Part shown: positions 23,243-33,025 of the stretch, in pieces
How the letters are laid out: every line of letters starts with the position of its first letter
Numbering within the stretch: the first letter of the stretch is position 1
Origin: Owenia fusiformis
Lineage: Eukaryota > Annelida > Polychaeta > Sabellida > Oweniidae
Length of the DNA: 64,000 bases
Reading direction: 5' to 3'
NCBI GenBank assembly: GCA_903813345.2
Contig: CAIIXF020000007.1
Coordinates: 13,992,714 to 14,056,713, forward strand
Notes under the pieces: generated by a model
What the model was told of the DNA's origin: nothing
Seen by the model: only the letters and a program-made list of their open reading frames with translations
Database searches by the model: none
Made by a program: the position numbers and the translations under genes

Positions 23243-23949
23243 TAAAGGTCCATATGTGCAGTATGGCAAGTGATTTTAGACAGTCATATCTTTCACCACT
23301 TTCTGGGCATAAATACAGTGGTTTTTATTAAAACAACATGTCTTCTTTCAAGGGAAGTGTCCATGATGATAAAAATATCAATCAAACACTTCGAAAAATC
23401 ATGAATAGGGACCCATTTTTTTCAAAATGTTGAACCTATTTACTCAAAAGAAGACCTCATTTTTCTGACTTTTTTTGCATGAAAAGATTATTCAAAAAGG
23501 GGCCTAACATTTCTTCAAATGTAGAATGGTCTAGTTTTGCAGATATCAATTTTCGATGACCAAAATTATGCTGAAAACAGTGGATAGCACGAGTTTTCCC
23601 TATGGGAAAATAACATGGGATATGTGGTTTTTAACTTTAACACATTTCAATACCAATCTCCTTTTCAAAAGTTGTTAATATAGTGTAAAATATACTTTCG
23701 GTATGGTTAAATTGAGAAAAACGATCCTCTTTTTTAGAAAATAAGCCGAACATTTTTTTTAAAAGTGCAAAGATGGGGTCCTAAACCATAATTTTTCAGA
23801 GAGTTGGATTGATATTTTATTATCATGGGGACTTAACTTGGAACAAACACATTTTTAATAAAAAAAAAACTGTATTTATGGCCAGAAAGTACTCATGATG
23901 AAAGATATGACCGTCTAAAATCACTTGCCATACTGCACATGGGCCTTTG
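23243..23949. repeat. Fold-back element with imperfect arms of about 200 bp
   Basis: The left end AAAGGTCCATATGTGCAGTA and the right end TACTGCACATGGGCCTTT are inverted. The next blocks, GGCAAGTGATTTTAGAC and GTCTAAAATCACTTGCC, match exactly. The arms continue inward with many mismatches. No coding sequence. Confidence 0.75.
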
Positions 23950-24164
23950 TAATGAAAATGAAATAAAATCATTTTGAAATTGAATTGAAATTGACAAAGT
24001 GACGGCTGTATGGATGTTCTGTCGGTGCATAAAGGGCACCAGCACACAATGACATCCGCAAGGATAACATTGCATTTTATGTCCCTGAACCCAGGTGATC
24101 TCTGGATGTCATTATGTTATATTTTGAGTGCATAGGTGGTTATTGACAATTTACACCGTGCTTA

Positions 24165-24281
24165 TTATGTTCGGCACTCCGTTTTACCATTTGTGAATAT
24201 ATTCGTCTCGCCAAGTTCGTATTGTCTAGATTTTCTTTTGAGTTTGGTGTTTTCCTGGACGCCAAGGCTCTTCAACTTTTC
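24165..24281 (-). CDS. Channel A: terminal exon
   Basis: After acceptor ttatttcag it encodes EKLKSLGVQENTKLKRKSRQ, then YELGE... and a TAA stop. The K-x-R-K-S-R-Q-Y-E stretch matches FKSRSRKYE of copy B. Confidence 0.85.
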   Translation of the reverse strand, partial: EKLKSLGVQENTKLKRKSRQYELGETNIFTNGKTECRT

Positions 24282-27200
24282 CTGAAATAATAGTATTGTA
24301 TTATTTCATTATCGTGATATTAAGGGCAAATGGAAATGGTAATTAAACAGATGGAAATGCAAGTATTGTAGAAAGACTTACCAAATAGGCCATCTCTTTA
24401 GATAACATCTTTCTTTTTCTGTGATAAGCCTACAAATAAAGTGTTACCAAGAGTGGATTGAAATTTTATAACTCGCATGCATATCAATCACAGATTTTTT
24501 ATTCATAGAATTTATTTTACAAATACATTAACAATACATAAACAGTGTTCACTTGTAGTGGTCTTGCTGAAGGCATTAGCAGCAACTTGATTGCCAATTG
24601 CAGGGTGAAGAAAAAGGGTGTATAGATGTGACTTAAAAATTAAGTCACAACGCAACTTTGTTTGGTATAATTTCTTGATTTCTTGAAATATCAAGTTCAG
24701 ATGATCGAATCATTGAATTAGACAACTTTTGCTTTGCCCTTGACTTAAATATACTTGAATTCTCAGCTTCTATAAGGGGCTTTGAAAGGGAATTCCAATC
24801 CATCATTGATTGTAAAATACAGGATCTATATGTGAAAATGATGTAATTTTTGTTGGGATTTGAAAATTCTTCGAAGAACATTAACTGTATGATATCTACG
24901 GAATCTTTGGAAAATTCTTGAAACATATGTTGGTACCAAATTAATCAGCGATCTAAACACAAGAATATCGCGGAGGTATTTACGTCCTTCCGCTAATGAT
25001 GTCCAATTTGAACAGTTCAAAACTTTAGTTCACGATGTGCCATAAACGACTCTAGAGCATAAACAGGCTGCCTTATAATAAAGCTGATAAATTATTTTTA
25101 ATTTTGATAAGTTTGCAAAGGAGTAGAGAATATCACAATGGTCAAAAATCGGAAGTATAAATGACTTGAAAATTAACTCCAAGTGTTTACCTCCTAATTT
25201 TTTTTGAAGTGCTCTGAGAGCGGGTTGAAGTGATTTTCGACTGTATAGTTCATTTAAGCTGTTCATTTATATGTTGTTCGAATGAGAAATGTTTGTCAAG
25301 TGTTAAGCCATATTTGTGATAGTCAACACGAGTTAGATTGTTGTTATTTCCAATAGTTAGATCTGGTACCTGTAGAACTACTTTACGAGGGTTAGAGAAT
25401 AAAATGTCCTTACCTTTTTCAGCTTTAAAATTCAATTTCCATAAGTTTGACCAGTTGAAAATTGAATTCAAATCATTTTGTAAAATATCATTTTTTCAAG
25501 TAAATTATCATGGTTAAATGACTGGTAAAGAGAAGTGTCGTCTGCATATATGTAGCATTTACTGTGTAAGTTTTTAGGAAGATCATTGATATAAACTAGC
25601 TAGGAACAGTAAAGGACAAAAAATTGATCCTTGAGGGACGCCTGAGTTGATATAATTCATATCTGGAGGGTTTGATATCTGGAAGATATGATTCTAGCTA
25701 TTTTAATAGTAAGGAATGTGTTAAAGTGTCAAATGCGGCCGAAATATCTAAATAAATACCCCTAACACCCCTCCCCCTGTTTTAATTTCATTAGTGATAT
25801 AATCTATAATGCTAAGTTATTGAGATTGGGTACTATGGCCAGAACGAAAACAGAATAGGCTAAATGTGACCAAGTTTCCATTTTTGTGAAAATGAATTAA
25901 GGGTAAAGATTTTGTTATGAGTGGATAAAATATTGACAGCGTTTTCAGTTCTTGGGTCTATGTGGATGTCACAGATCTTCATATTCACATAGTTTGCATT
26001 CAGAACTTGAAAGCAATCCTTTAAAGAAAATAATGCTTGAATTGTTTGAAATAAATAATCGATATCAATTTAAGAAATAAATAATTCACTTTCTATTCAC
26101 AAAATTACATAATACTTACAAACAAGTACAGTTTAAGGCCATATGTAAAAGTAAATGCAAAATAGAATATCCCTAGGATTATTGCAGCGCCCTTGTCAAT
26201 GTATTCTGCAGAGGGGTGGTCATTGATTACTATCACAAAGGCATGCCAGATACAGACCGTCACCAACACAAGAATTGAAGCGATGATATATTTGTCCTAG
26301 AATAGATTAAAGTCAAAATTGAAGTATTACATTTAATCTGGAAAATATACTGACGTCTCGCAAAAAGGTCGCGCACGCATTGTTACACATTTTGTGGCGT
26401 AATCCAGAGGATCCTTATGGCTGGCCATCTGGACCAATGTATCGTCATACTTTTAACGCCGTAAAACGATTTTATACGCCGTAAAGAATTACTTTTTACG
26501 GCGTTAAAAATTATTTTGTACGGCGTCAAAATTGATTTTTACGCTGTTAAAAATTATAGCTGGCAGCCAATTAAAACCAGCGTTACAATCTGGTATTCAT
26601 TGAACAAACGAACGTGTATGTTCGACTTACCGACTGATTGATATAAATCCAAAACCCTATTTTTCTGTTACTGTACATGTCACATTTATCATTTATATTG
26701 GACTTTTTATTTGCCAGACGCATTTGGTTGTATGGAAGACTACAACTATCATATAATAATAACAACCGGGAATTTGATATACATCGAGTTTTCATTGGAC
26801 TCGTAGAGTCAAACATTTGCACTTTTTGTAAAGCAAATCCTGAAACGATTTGGCATCTTCTGTATGAATGTACTATTGTAAGTGCCGTATTATATGACAT
26901 TAAACAATGGCTTCCTTTAGAGCTCACATTGCTATGCACTAAACAAAATGTATTGATAGGACCTGAGAGTATAAATGAGAAGACAATCATCTTAAATAAT
27001 ATGCTATGTATTTTTAAAAGGTATGTTTATTTGTGCAAATATTCTATGCTAAAACCAACACTTAAAGGTTTTATAAGTAATGTGAAGGAATACTTTATTA
27101 TGGACAAACGGGTTGGCAGAGGCGATAAGTGGAAAATCATGGAAACAAAATTAAACAAATGAACCTGATGATTTTTTCCTTTAAATAAAAAAAATGCCAA

Positions 27201-30200
27201 TGGTATAACGTCTCTTAAGACGAAATATTTAACCACTGTACTGTATTGTAAAATTGTTAAATGTAGATTTATCATGTAACTGTACTGTAATTGTTTTTTG
27301 CAATTGCTTTAACATGCTTATTCTTTGAAATAAAAAAAATTATAAAAAAAAAAAAATTTCGAAAGGCGTAAAAAATCAGTTTTGACGGCGTAAAAAATAA
27401 TTTTTAACGGCGTAAAACATAATTTTTAACGGCGTAAAAAATATTTTTTAACGGCGAAAAAAATAATTTTTAACGGCGTAAAAAATAATCTTTAACAGCG
27501 TAAAAAAATCGGTTTTGACGACGTACAGAATCGTTTTTAACGGCGTAAAAAGTAATTCTTTACGGCGTATACAATCGTTTTTACGGCGTTAAAAATTATT
27601 TTTTACGCCGTTAAAAATTATTTTTTACGCCGTCAAAACTGATTTTTTACGCCTTTCGAAATTTTTTTTTTTTTATAATTTTTTTTATTTCAAAGAATAA
27701 GCATGTTAAAGCAATTGCAAAAAACAATTACAGTACAGTTACATGGTAAATCTACATTTAAAATCGTTTTTACGGCGTTAAAAGTCGATTTTACGGCGTT
27801 AAAAGTTTGACGATACATTGGTCCAGATGGCCAGCCATAGATCCTCGCTTTTAACATGATAGAATGTGACGTTTTTGAGAAAAATGTACACACATGAAAA
27901 TCCTTTCGTCCTCCACATTTACCTCTATATCTCAAAACATTTTAGATGAATAACTCTGATATCATATATACAGGGTGGGCCAAAAAAAACCAATACCCAA
28001 CTTCAAATCAGGATAAAAATAGTTATGTTCAATATGATACATTGACTTATATATAATGTTAAAGGTAATACATTTTCAAACAATTTGGTATATAACACTA
28101 TAACATAAAATCAATAGTTAAGGTGTATTATTCTTATTTGGGAGGCTGGGTCGCTATTAAGGTCTCTAGATTTTAGGGAGAAAACAGTAAATCTGTGGAA
28201 TTATGTAAACTTTTTATTCATAGAATATCATTTTGTTAGGTGAATACCTACTTGTATATTTGCATCATTGTGTGACTAAACTTATTGTTTATGAATTTCA
28301 GTGTTGTTTAATAACATTTTACAATTTATTTATTTAAACAATTGCTAAATATGCCCCCCCCCCTATGCGTCAACAAAAAGCTTCAAGCGGTAGCGCCATC
28401 TATCAACGGATTTCTATTGCAATACATTCCAGCACTTTAGGATTCCGCGGTTCAGCTAATCACTACTTTTTATTGGATGCCTTTGATTTTACACCATTTC
28501 CTGGAACCATTACCACACAGGGAAATGGCTCCATGTATGGTAATCCACCACATTAGAATTAGGGCTTCTGGGTGGCCAAGCATCTGGATCAGTCAAATTG
28601 ACAACTTGTTCGTGAAGGAATGCCAACGTTTCCTTTGATCTATGGGACAAGGCATTGTCTTATTGAAAAATAAAACCCCCACCACATATATGTTTTATGT
28701 CTTTTAACATACCTTTTTTGAGTACTTATTGATAGTAAACAATACTGAAATTCATAAACAATAAGTTTAGTTACAAATGATGCAAATATACAGGCTTATA
28801 TTCACCTAACAAAATGATATTCTATGAATGAAAAGTTTACATAATTCCAGAGATTTACCGTTTTCTCCCTAAAATCTAGAGACCCTAAATAGCGACCCAG
28901 CCATCCAAATAAGTATAATACACCTTTACTATTGATTTTATGTCAAAGTGTTATATACCAAATTGTTTGAAAATGTATTACCTTTAAAATGATATATAAG
29001 TCAATGTACCATATTGAACGTAACTATTTTTATCCTGATTTAAAGTTGGGTATTGTTTTTTTTGGCCCACCCTGTATATTGTTCATGGGCTAGGAGCACC
29101 ATAAAACACGAATCAATTGATATTTTAGGTGAAATAAATATACGTGTTGCTGTGCTTGAAAATAGGCGAATGGCGTAAATTAGCCCTATTTTAATGAATT
29201 TTGAAAACCTTTCGTCCTCCACTTTTCCACATACAACAGAAAACACATACTTTTGCGAACAAAATCAACTATTTATTAATAAACTAAAGTTTAAGAGCAA
29301 AATAATCATGTATGATTTATTAAAAATTGATCTCGTATTTTTTGTTTAATATACACCTGAAAAGTTGAAGGTAACAAAAAATGAGCAAAAAAGGTCGCTG
29401 TCAACAGATTCTATTTTTCAAACTCTATGACGTCACAATATGGGACGCTTACTAAAATTCATCCTTTGAAATAAAATTTCTATATCTACCTTTATCAAGA
29501 CGAAAAATAAGTATAATAGTCATATATTGTTTGAGTTATGAGCGTTTAAAGACGAAAAATAATTCAAAATGTAACGTGTCAACAGGGGATATTTGCCAGA
29601 TGTTTTGGTAAAAAACTCTTTTTTAAAAAAGAACGCGCAAGAATTTTGAACGGAGTGTAGTTGATCTAAAAACTTCATCGGAACAGCTTTAAAATGATAT
29701 ATAATTTTAATTAGAATATTATCTTATAATCCGGGGAATCAAAGTTACATTCACGCGATACCCTTAAAAACAAATGCGCCACCTTTTTGCGACACGTCAC
29801 TGTACAAATATGCGTTTCTAAACACTCATTTTACTTTTGCAGCTTTTTGTTCAATGAAAAATATCCGGTTTAAAAAGCATCAAGCGTACACAATGGTAAA
29901 AGAAAATAGCAAATTCTACAATAAGAATTCTTCTTCTTTCATTTTCCTCTCGTTAGAATGGAACATAACATCTTTACCATTTGGAAGACATTGGGTAACC
30001 ACGAACATAACATCTTACCAGATATGTTAGATATGATATCTTTGGAAGGCATTGGGTAACCACAAACTTGAATGCTATGTTCGTTAGTACAAGTGTGAAT
30101 CCTAGATCAAGTCGACTCTGGGGTAGCCTACGATCCACTGCAAACGTCGCAAAACTCAAACAGCAAATCACAAACTGAAGTAAAAATTGAGTATAATTAA

Positions 30201-31774
30201 ATGATAATTCCATAAATTGACATATCTTTAAAAATAAATAGCTTTAAAACTAAATTGCGACCTAGTATTTCTTGATATTTCCAGATTCATCTACATATAC
30301 TAGTAAGGCACATCAAAAACTAGCAAACATTTTGCTAAATTATTTTAAATTGAAAGACGTCTTACTGTGACTAGAAAGATATTCCATATGAAGTACTTGG
30401 CTCTTCTGGCTGCTCGACATTTCACAGCAAGAGCCGATCGTCGAAGATTCGGGTCGGAGTGCTCATGCGCAACCTCTAGGTTCTCGCTTATGATGTGTTT
30501 GTAAAGCATCCATTCTTGTTCGTCAGCGAAAGACTGTTTGTAAACTCTGTGTGCGTCATATGGGTCTTCAATTAGTTCAACTTCAGTCAATGACTTTTCA
30601 GAGGCAACAGTTATAGTTAAATCCTGAAGCGAAATTATGCTATCGGATACAAGTGCAATGAAGATCAATTGGTACAAATAGGCCGAAGTGGCAGACATCA
30701 ACATGTAAAATCATAAGTCATTAATCAGAGCTCTGTTTTAGTTACAACCGTTTTTAATTTTTATAAAGTAGTAAAATACCTGAACGTCAAATGGAAATTC
30801 GTTTAGCTCCAAATTCTCTATGAAAAGCCCTTTCACTCTTCTCTTTTCATGCACGGTGGCTTCGCCGCGGTCATTGTACACAACCATGTGGAATATACTT
30901 TCCCGGGGCTCGGTTAACGTATTTTCTATGAAAAGTTTTGGATTCCAATATGAAGTCAAGTCAAGATCTTCCGTAACCTAGTAAATGAAATCAAGCATTT
31001 AAAGGACTAGAGGGAACAAGTGTTAACGCTCAAATTAAACACACCAGAGATACTTCATACGCAGATTCGAAAACACATAAATTAGGTCAATTGTCCAAAG
31101 ATAAAATACCTTAAGTTTGGATTAGGCTATTAATCAATCATCTCACTATGAACATTACGGTTGTCGCAATTGACCTTGTTCACTTACTTTTGTCTTTCCC
31201 GAGTCAAAGTCTGGTTCTCTCCATTTTGCCTTAATGAGTACATCTGCGGAGAATTGCTCCCCTATCGTGTCTATTTCTCCAATCTTCATAAACACTACGC
31301 ATACTTGGACCTGCCTCTGTAAACGCAAATATGATTAACATTAAGCGTGAACAATGCAACATGTACATGAATCTCAACATTTTATCTAAATGAAAAGTGA
31401 ATTATGATATGATCAATATGACTTTGGACACCTTAAGTTTCAGCTTAAATGCACATAACATCAAAACAACGCTCGTCCTTTGGCTCTCTTTCGTACCATG
31501 TTTTACATCGTGCACAAATTATCCTGTATCCCTAACATAATCACACCCTTATGGTACTTCGATAAAGGCTTATTTAACGTGTGTTTCTGATATTTTTTGT
31601 TACTGTCCTATTCGTGACGACCCTGTAATGAACTTCTTGGATATAGCATACGTACCGGCACTGACGATCCACTGCCTCCAATCAGAACATTAGTTCTTTT
31701 CTTTAGGTTACTGAATGGAGATTCAATGGAACAGCTTTGTATCAGCTGATCCTTCTTCATTTCCTCTCGTTTGG
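24165..31774 (-). CDS. Pentameric ligand-gated ion channel without a Cys-loop, copy A
   Basis: Eight exons all join in phase 0: 31656-31774, 31188-31316, 30780-30977, 30366-30623, 30019-30174, 26120-26296, 24382-24429 and 24281 to the TAA at 24165-24167. The protein has at least 394 residues. It has a ligand-binding domain (VQVCVVFMKIGEIDT, SADVLIKAKW, FPFDVQ, YFIWNIFL), M1 (FVICCLSFATFAV), M2 (LGFTLVLTNIAFKFVV then LPKISYLTYLD), M3 (YIIASILVLVTVCIWHAFV) and M4 (AAIILGIFYFAFTFTYGLKL). The two cysteines that bracket FPFD-x-Q in classical receptors are Glu and Leu here. The M3-M4 linker is only about 11 residues, and a basic tail of over 50 residues follows M4. The 5'-most exon is not proven. 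The family is certain; ligand and ion selectivity are unknown. Confidence 0.9.
24382..24429 (-). CDS. Channel A: 16-codon basic exon
   Basis: The exon lies between atttgtag and ttg|gtaag and encodes AYHRKRKMLSKEMAYL. Copy B has an exon of identical length at 33559-33606 (ACKRRREMTIKEKAYL), which confirms this very small exon. Confidence 0.85.
24490..25860 (-). pseudogene. 5'-truncated, frameshifted LINE reverse transcriptase
   Basis: The minus strand carries, in broken frames, RT motif A (GIYLDISAAFDTLTH), the catalytic YADD box (KCYIYADDTSLYQSF), then the C-terminal half (FSNPRKVVLQVPDLTIG, GLTLDKHFSFEQHINEQLK, FILPIFDHCDILYS, DWNSLSKPLIEAENSSIFKS). This is the layout of a Jockey/CR1-type non-LTR element. 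Stops and frameshifts make it inactive. It lies in the channel A intron between exons 24382-24429 and 26120-26296, in the same orientation as the gene. Confidence 0.85.
26120..26296 (-). CDS. Channel A: M3-M4 exon
   Basis: A 177-nt exon in phase 0, encoding DKYIIASILVLVTVCIWHAF then VIVINDHPSAEYIDKG and the whole of M4. It lies 3.7 kb from the previous exon because a fold-back element and a mariner relic fill the intron. Confidence 0.9.
26416..27839. mobile_element. Fold-back element made of ACGGCG/CGCCGT repeats, with a captured LINE tail
   Basis: The element starts TATGGCTGGCCATCTGGACC and ends with its complement. The sequence GATCCT directly flanks both ends (26410-26415 and 27840-27845), an apparent 6-bp target duplication. 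Inside the ends are about 20-bp degenerate units, TTTTTAACGGCGTAAAAAAT and inverted forms, in opposite orientation on each side. The centre holds a LINE 3' end (about 26640-27350), and the last 110 bp of that LINE tail are repeated in inverse orientation at about 27650-27760. Confidence 0.85.
26640..27350 (+). pseudogene. LINE ORF2 C-terminal fragment inside the fold-back element
   Basis: The open frame at 26677-27162 contains SNICTFCKANPETIWHLLYEC, the zinc-knuckle-like C-x-F-C...E-T-x-x-H-L-x-x-x-C found at the end of non-LTR reverse transcriptases, and then a short tail. It is followed by an A-rich 3' end (AATAAAAAAAATTATAAAA). The catalytic RT part is absent. Confidence 0.75.
27969..29076 (-). 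mobile_element. Mariner-type element with TIRs of about 310 bp
   Basis: The ends read TA-CAGGGTGGGCCAAAAAAAA and its complement between TA sites. TIRs are about 310 bp and close to 90 percent alike. At about 28519-28665 the minus strand keeps a transposase fragment with DNALSHRSKETLAFL, WPPRSPNSNVVDYHTW and an upstream stop, i.e. the Q-D-x-A...H and W-P-x-x-S-P-x-x-N-x-x-D-Y blocks of the family. It is not autonomous. Confidence 0.85.
29077..29950. other. Intron sequence of channel A, nothing recognised
   Basis: AT-rich, with no repeats or coding pattern recognised. Short motifs such as CCTTTCGTCCTCCAC recur here (29205) and at 27903. Confidence 0.4.
29960..30000 (-). repeat. Partial duplicate of the 3' end of the M1-M2 exon
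   Basis: ATTTGGAAGACATTGGGTAACCACGAAC resembles TCTTTGGAAGGCATTGGGTAACCACAAAC inside the exon, and ACATAACATCTTTACC resembles the donor region. About 70 bp at the exon-intron border have been tandemly copied and then decayed. Confidence 0.7.
30019..30174 (-). CDS. Channel A: M1-M2 exon
   Basis: A 156-nt exon in phase 0, encoding FVICCLSFATFAVDRRLPQS then RLDLGFTLVLTNIAFKFVV and LPKISYLTYL. M2 ends in the L-P-K-x-S-Y-L sequence typical of the superfamily. The Pro-Ala-Arg triad of anion channels is not exact (PQSR), so ion selectivity is left open. Confidence 0.9.
30366..30623 (-). CDS. Channel A: exon from the loop to the start of M1
   Basis: A 258-nt exon in phase 0, encoding DLTITVASEKSLTEVELIED through SALAVKCRAARRAKYFIWNI. 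Leu replaces the second Cys-loop cysteine. There is no vicinal cysteine pair in loop C. Same length as exon 34956-35213. Confidence 0.9.
30780..30977 (-). CDS. Channel A: exon ending at the FPFD motif
   Basis: A 198-nt exon in phase 0, encoding ...SYWNPKLFIENTLTEPRESI through KGLFIENLELNEFPFDVQ. Glu replaces the first Cys-loop cysteine. Same length as exon 35441-35638. Confidence 0.9.
31188..31316 (-). CDS. Channel A: beta1-beta2 exon of the ligand-binding domain
   Basis: A 129-nt exon in phase 0, encoding RQVQVCVVFMKIGEIDTIGE and then QFSADVLIKAKWREPD. It has the same length as exon 35788-35916 of copy B and is about 75 percent identical in protein. Confidence 0.9.
31656..31774 (-). CDS. 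Channel A: first identified exon
   Basis: The exon follows acceptor attgtcacag in phase 1 and ends at ccg|gtacg in phase 0. It encodes KREEMKKDQLIQSCSIESPF then SNLKKRTNVLIGG. It is the counterpart of exon 39276-39388 of copy B (both start with two bases of a split codon, and both have KK...GG). An ATG at 31760 could serve as start. A signal-peptide-like frame begins at an ATG at 31953, but its only phase-1 donor is weak. Confidence 0.7.
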
Positions 31775-32893
31775 CTGTGACAATAGGATCCAAATTTCCA
31801 AGTGTAAGTTCAAATGTTCCAGTTTAAGAATTTGTATACAGCTTGTTGTGTTGGTTCACTTCACAGAATTATGGCACATTGAGCCATCGGTTGACCCAAT
31901 CCATGCATCAAAGAGAAAGTTAATCCCAATATGAAAGCAACCACTATGGTCATGTTATAAATCCCAATAACCTACTTCAGATTTATATAAAGTCAAACTG
32001 CTTTTATAACAGGATTTTAAAGGTTTTATCAGCAAAACGAATACTTTTACTTTAAGTTAAACTGAGTATAAAACTTAATATGATAAAATGAAAATGTTGA
32101 TTAAGGGGATAAGAGGGTATAGTGAGTTTAATATATAGCAAGCAATAATATCGAAAAATCATGCCAATGTTTCCCTTACAATCTGAATGTTATTTTTGAT
32201 AAAAGAACTAAGCTGGCTTATCAAATATACACGACATGCCGGCTTAAGATGCATCTAGCTGTTTTTATGAGAATTTAACAAGTGAGGTATATTGATGTTG
32301 CAGTTCTTCTAGTGTGATCGACAGTTTGACATATTTATTTATAACACTAATTTAAATGTAAAACAACTTTTTGAAGCACAATTTATCAACTTGGGATCCA
32401 TTCGATCTACAGTGTACATGTCAAGGAACGAGGAAAGGTAAGCGATGATCAAGCGACGAGCGAAACATCTTTTGCCAATGGTTTACAGGTAAACGTTGAA
32501 GCTAATTAAGTTAAGAATAGATCGAAACAAATAGCTAAAATTCCATATTTATTACATCACAATAGTCAACAAACTTATAAAAATAGTAAATTACGAAGCT
32601 ACGTTTTCTAGTGTCTCATTTTATAACGCGGCTTTAGTTCAGGCTATCCACACTCGAGTAATCGTGTCCATTTTTACCGCCAATCGGACAAAATGTGTTG
32701 AATGTATCGTCGAGAGTAAACGTGAGCAACTGTTTTCAACTATCTTCATCAGAAGGGTCCTTCGTTACTTATTGTCTTTTGGCATTTCATTTGCCCACCT
32801 AAGTGTACTGACAAAAAGCTCAACACGAATATACAAATTCCAGTCCACAGCTGTTTTTTCTGTTCACCTCTTTTACTTCGATCTAATTCAGAT
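31775..32893. other. Intergenic spacer between the channel genes
   Basis: The spacer of about 1.1 kb should hold the promoter and 5' exon of copy A. A frame of 30 codons from an ATG at 31953 on the minus strand begins with a hydrophobic stretch (MTIVVAFILGLTFSLMHGLG) like a signal peptide. It is not joined to the gene by a convincing splice site. Confidence 0.35.
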
Positions 32894-33025
32894 TCACAAA
32901 TTCGATGATATTGTCTTGAGATCACTACCCTCATTGTCTCGTCCATTTTCAAGCGTACTCTCGTACTTTCGGGATCTTGATTTAAATACGAATCGGTGCT
33001 TGTTTGCAATCAGATTCATCCTCTC
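32894..33025 (-). CDS. Channel B: terminal exon
   Basis: After acceptor ctttcag: ERMNLIANKHRFVFKSRSRK, YESTLENGRDNEGSDL... and a TGA stop. Clearly related to the copy A tail, but its last third has diverged. Confidence 0.85.
   Translation of the reverse strand, partial: ERMNLIANKHRFVFKSRSRKYESTLENGRDNEGSDLKTISSNL

Noticed and set aside
31758-31953. Signal-peptide-like frame from an ATG at 31953 as the first exon of channel A
   Set aside because: The only phase-1 donor in it (GTCAAC) is weak and the frame stops after 30 codons, so it was not joined to the gene, though a real 5' exon must lie in this spacer or beyond.
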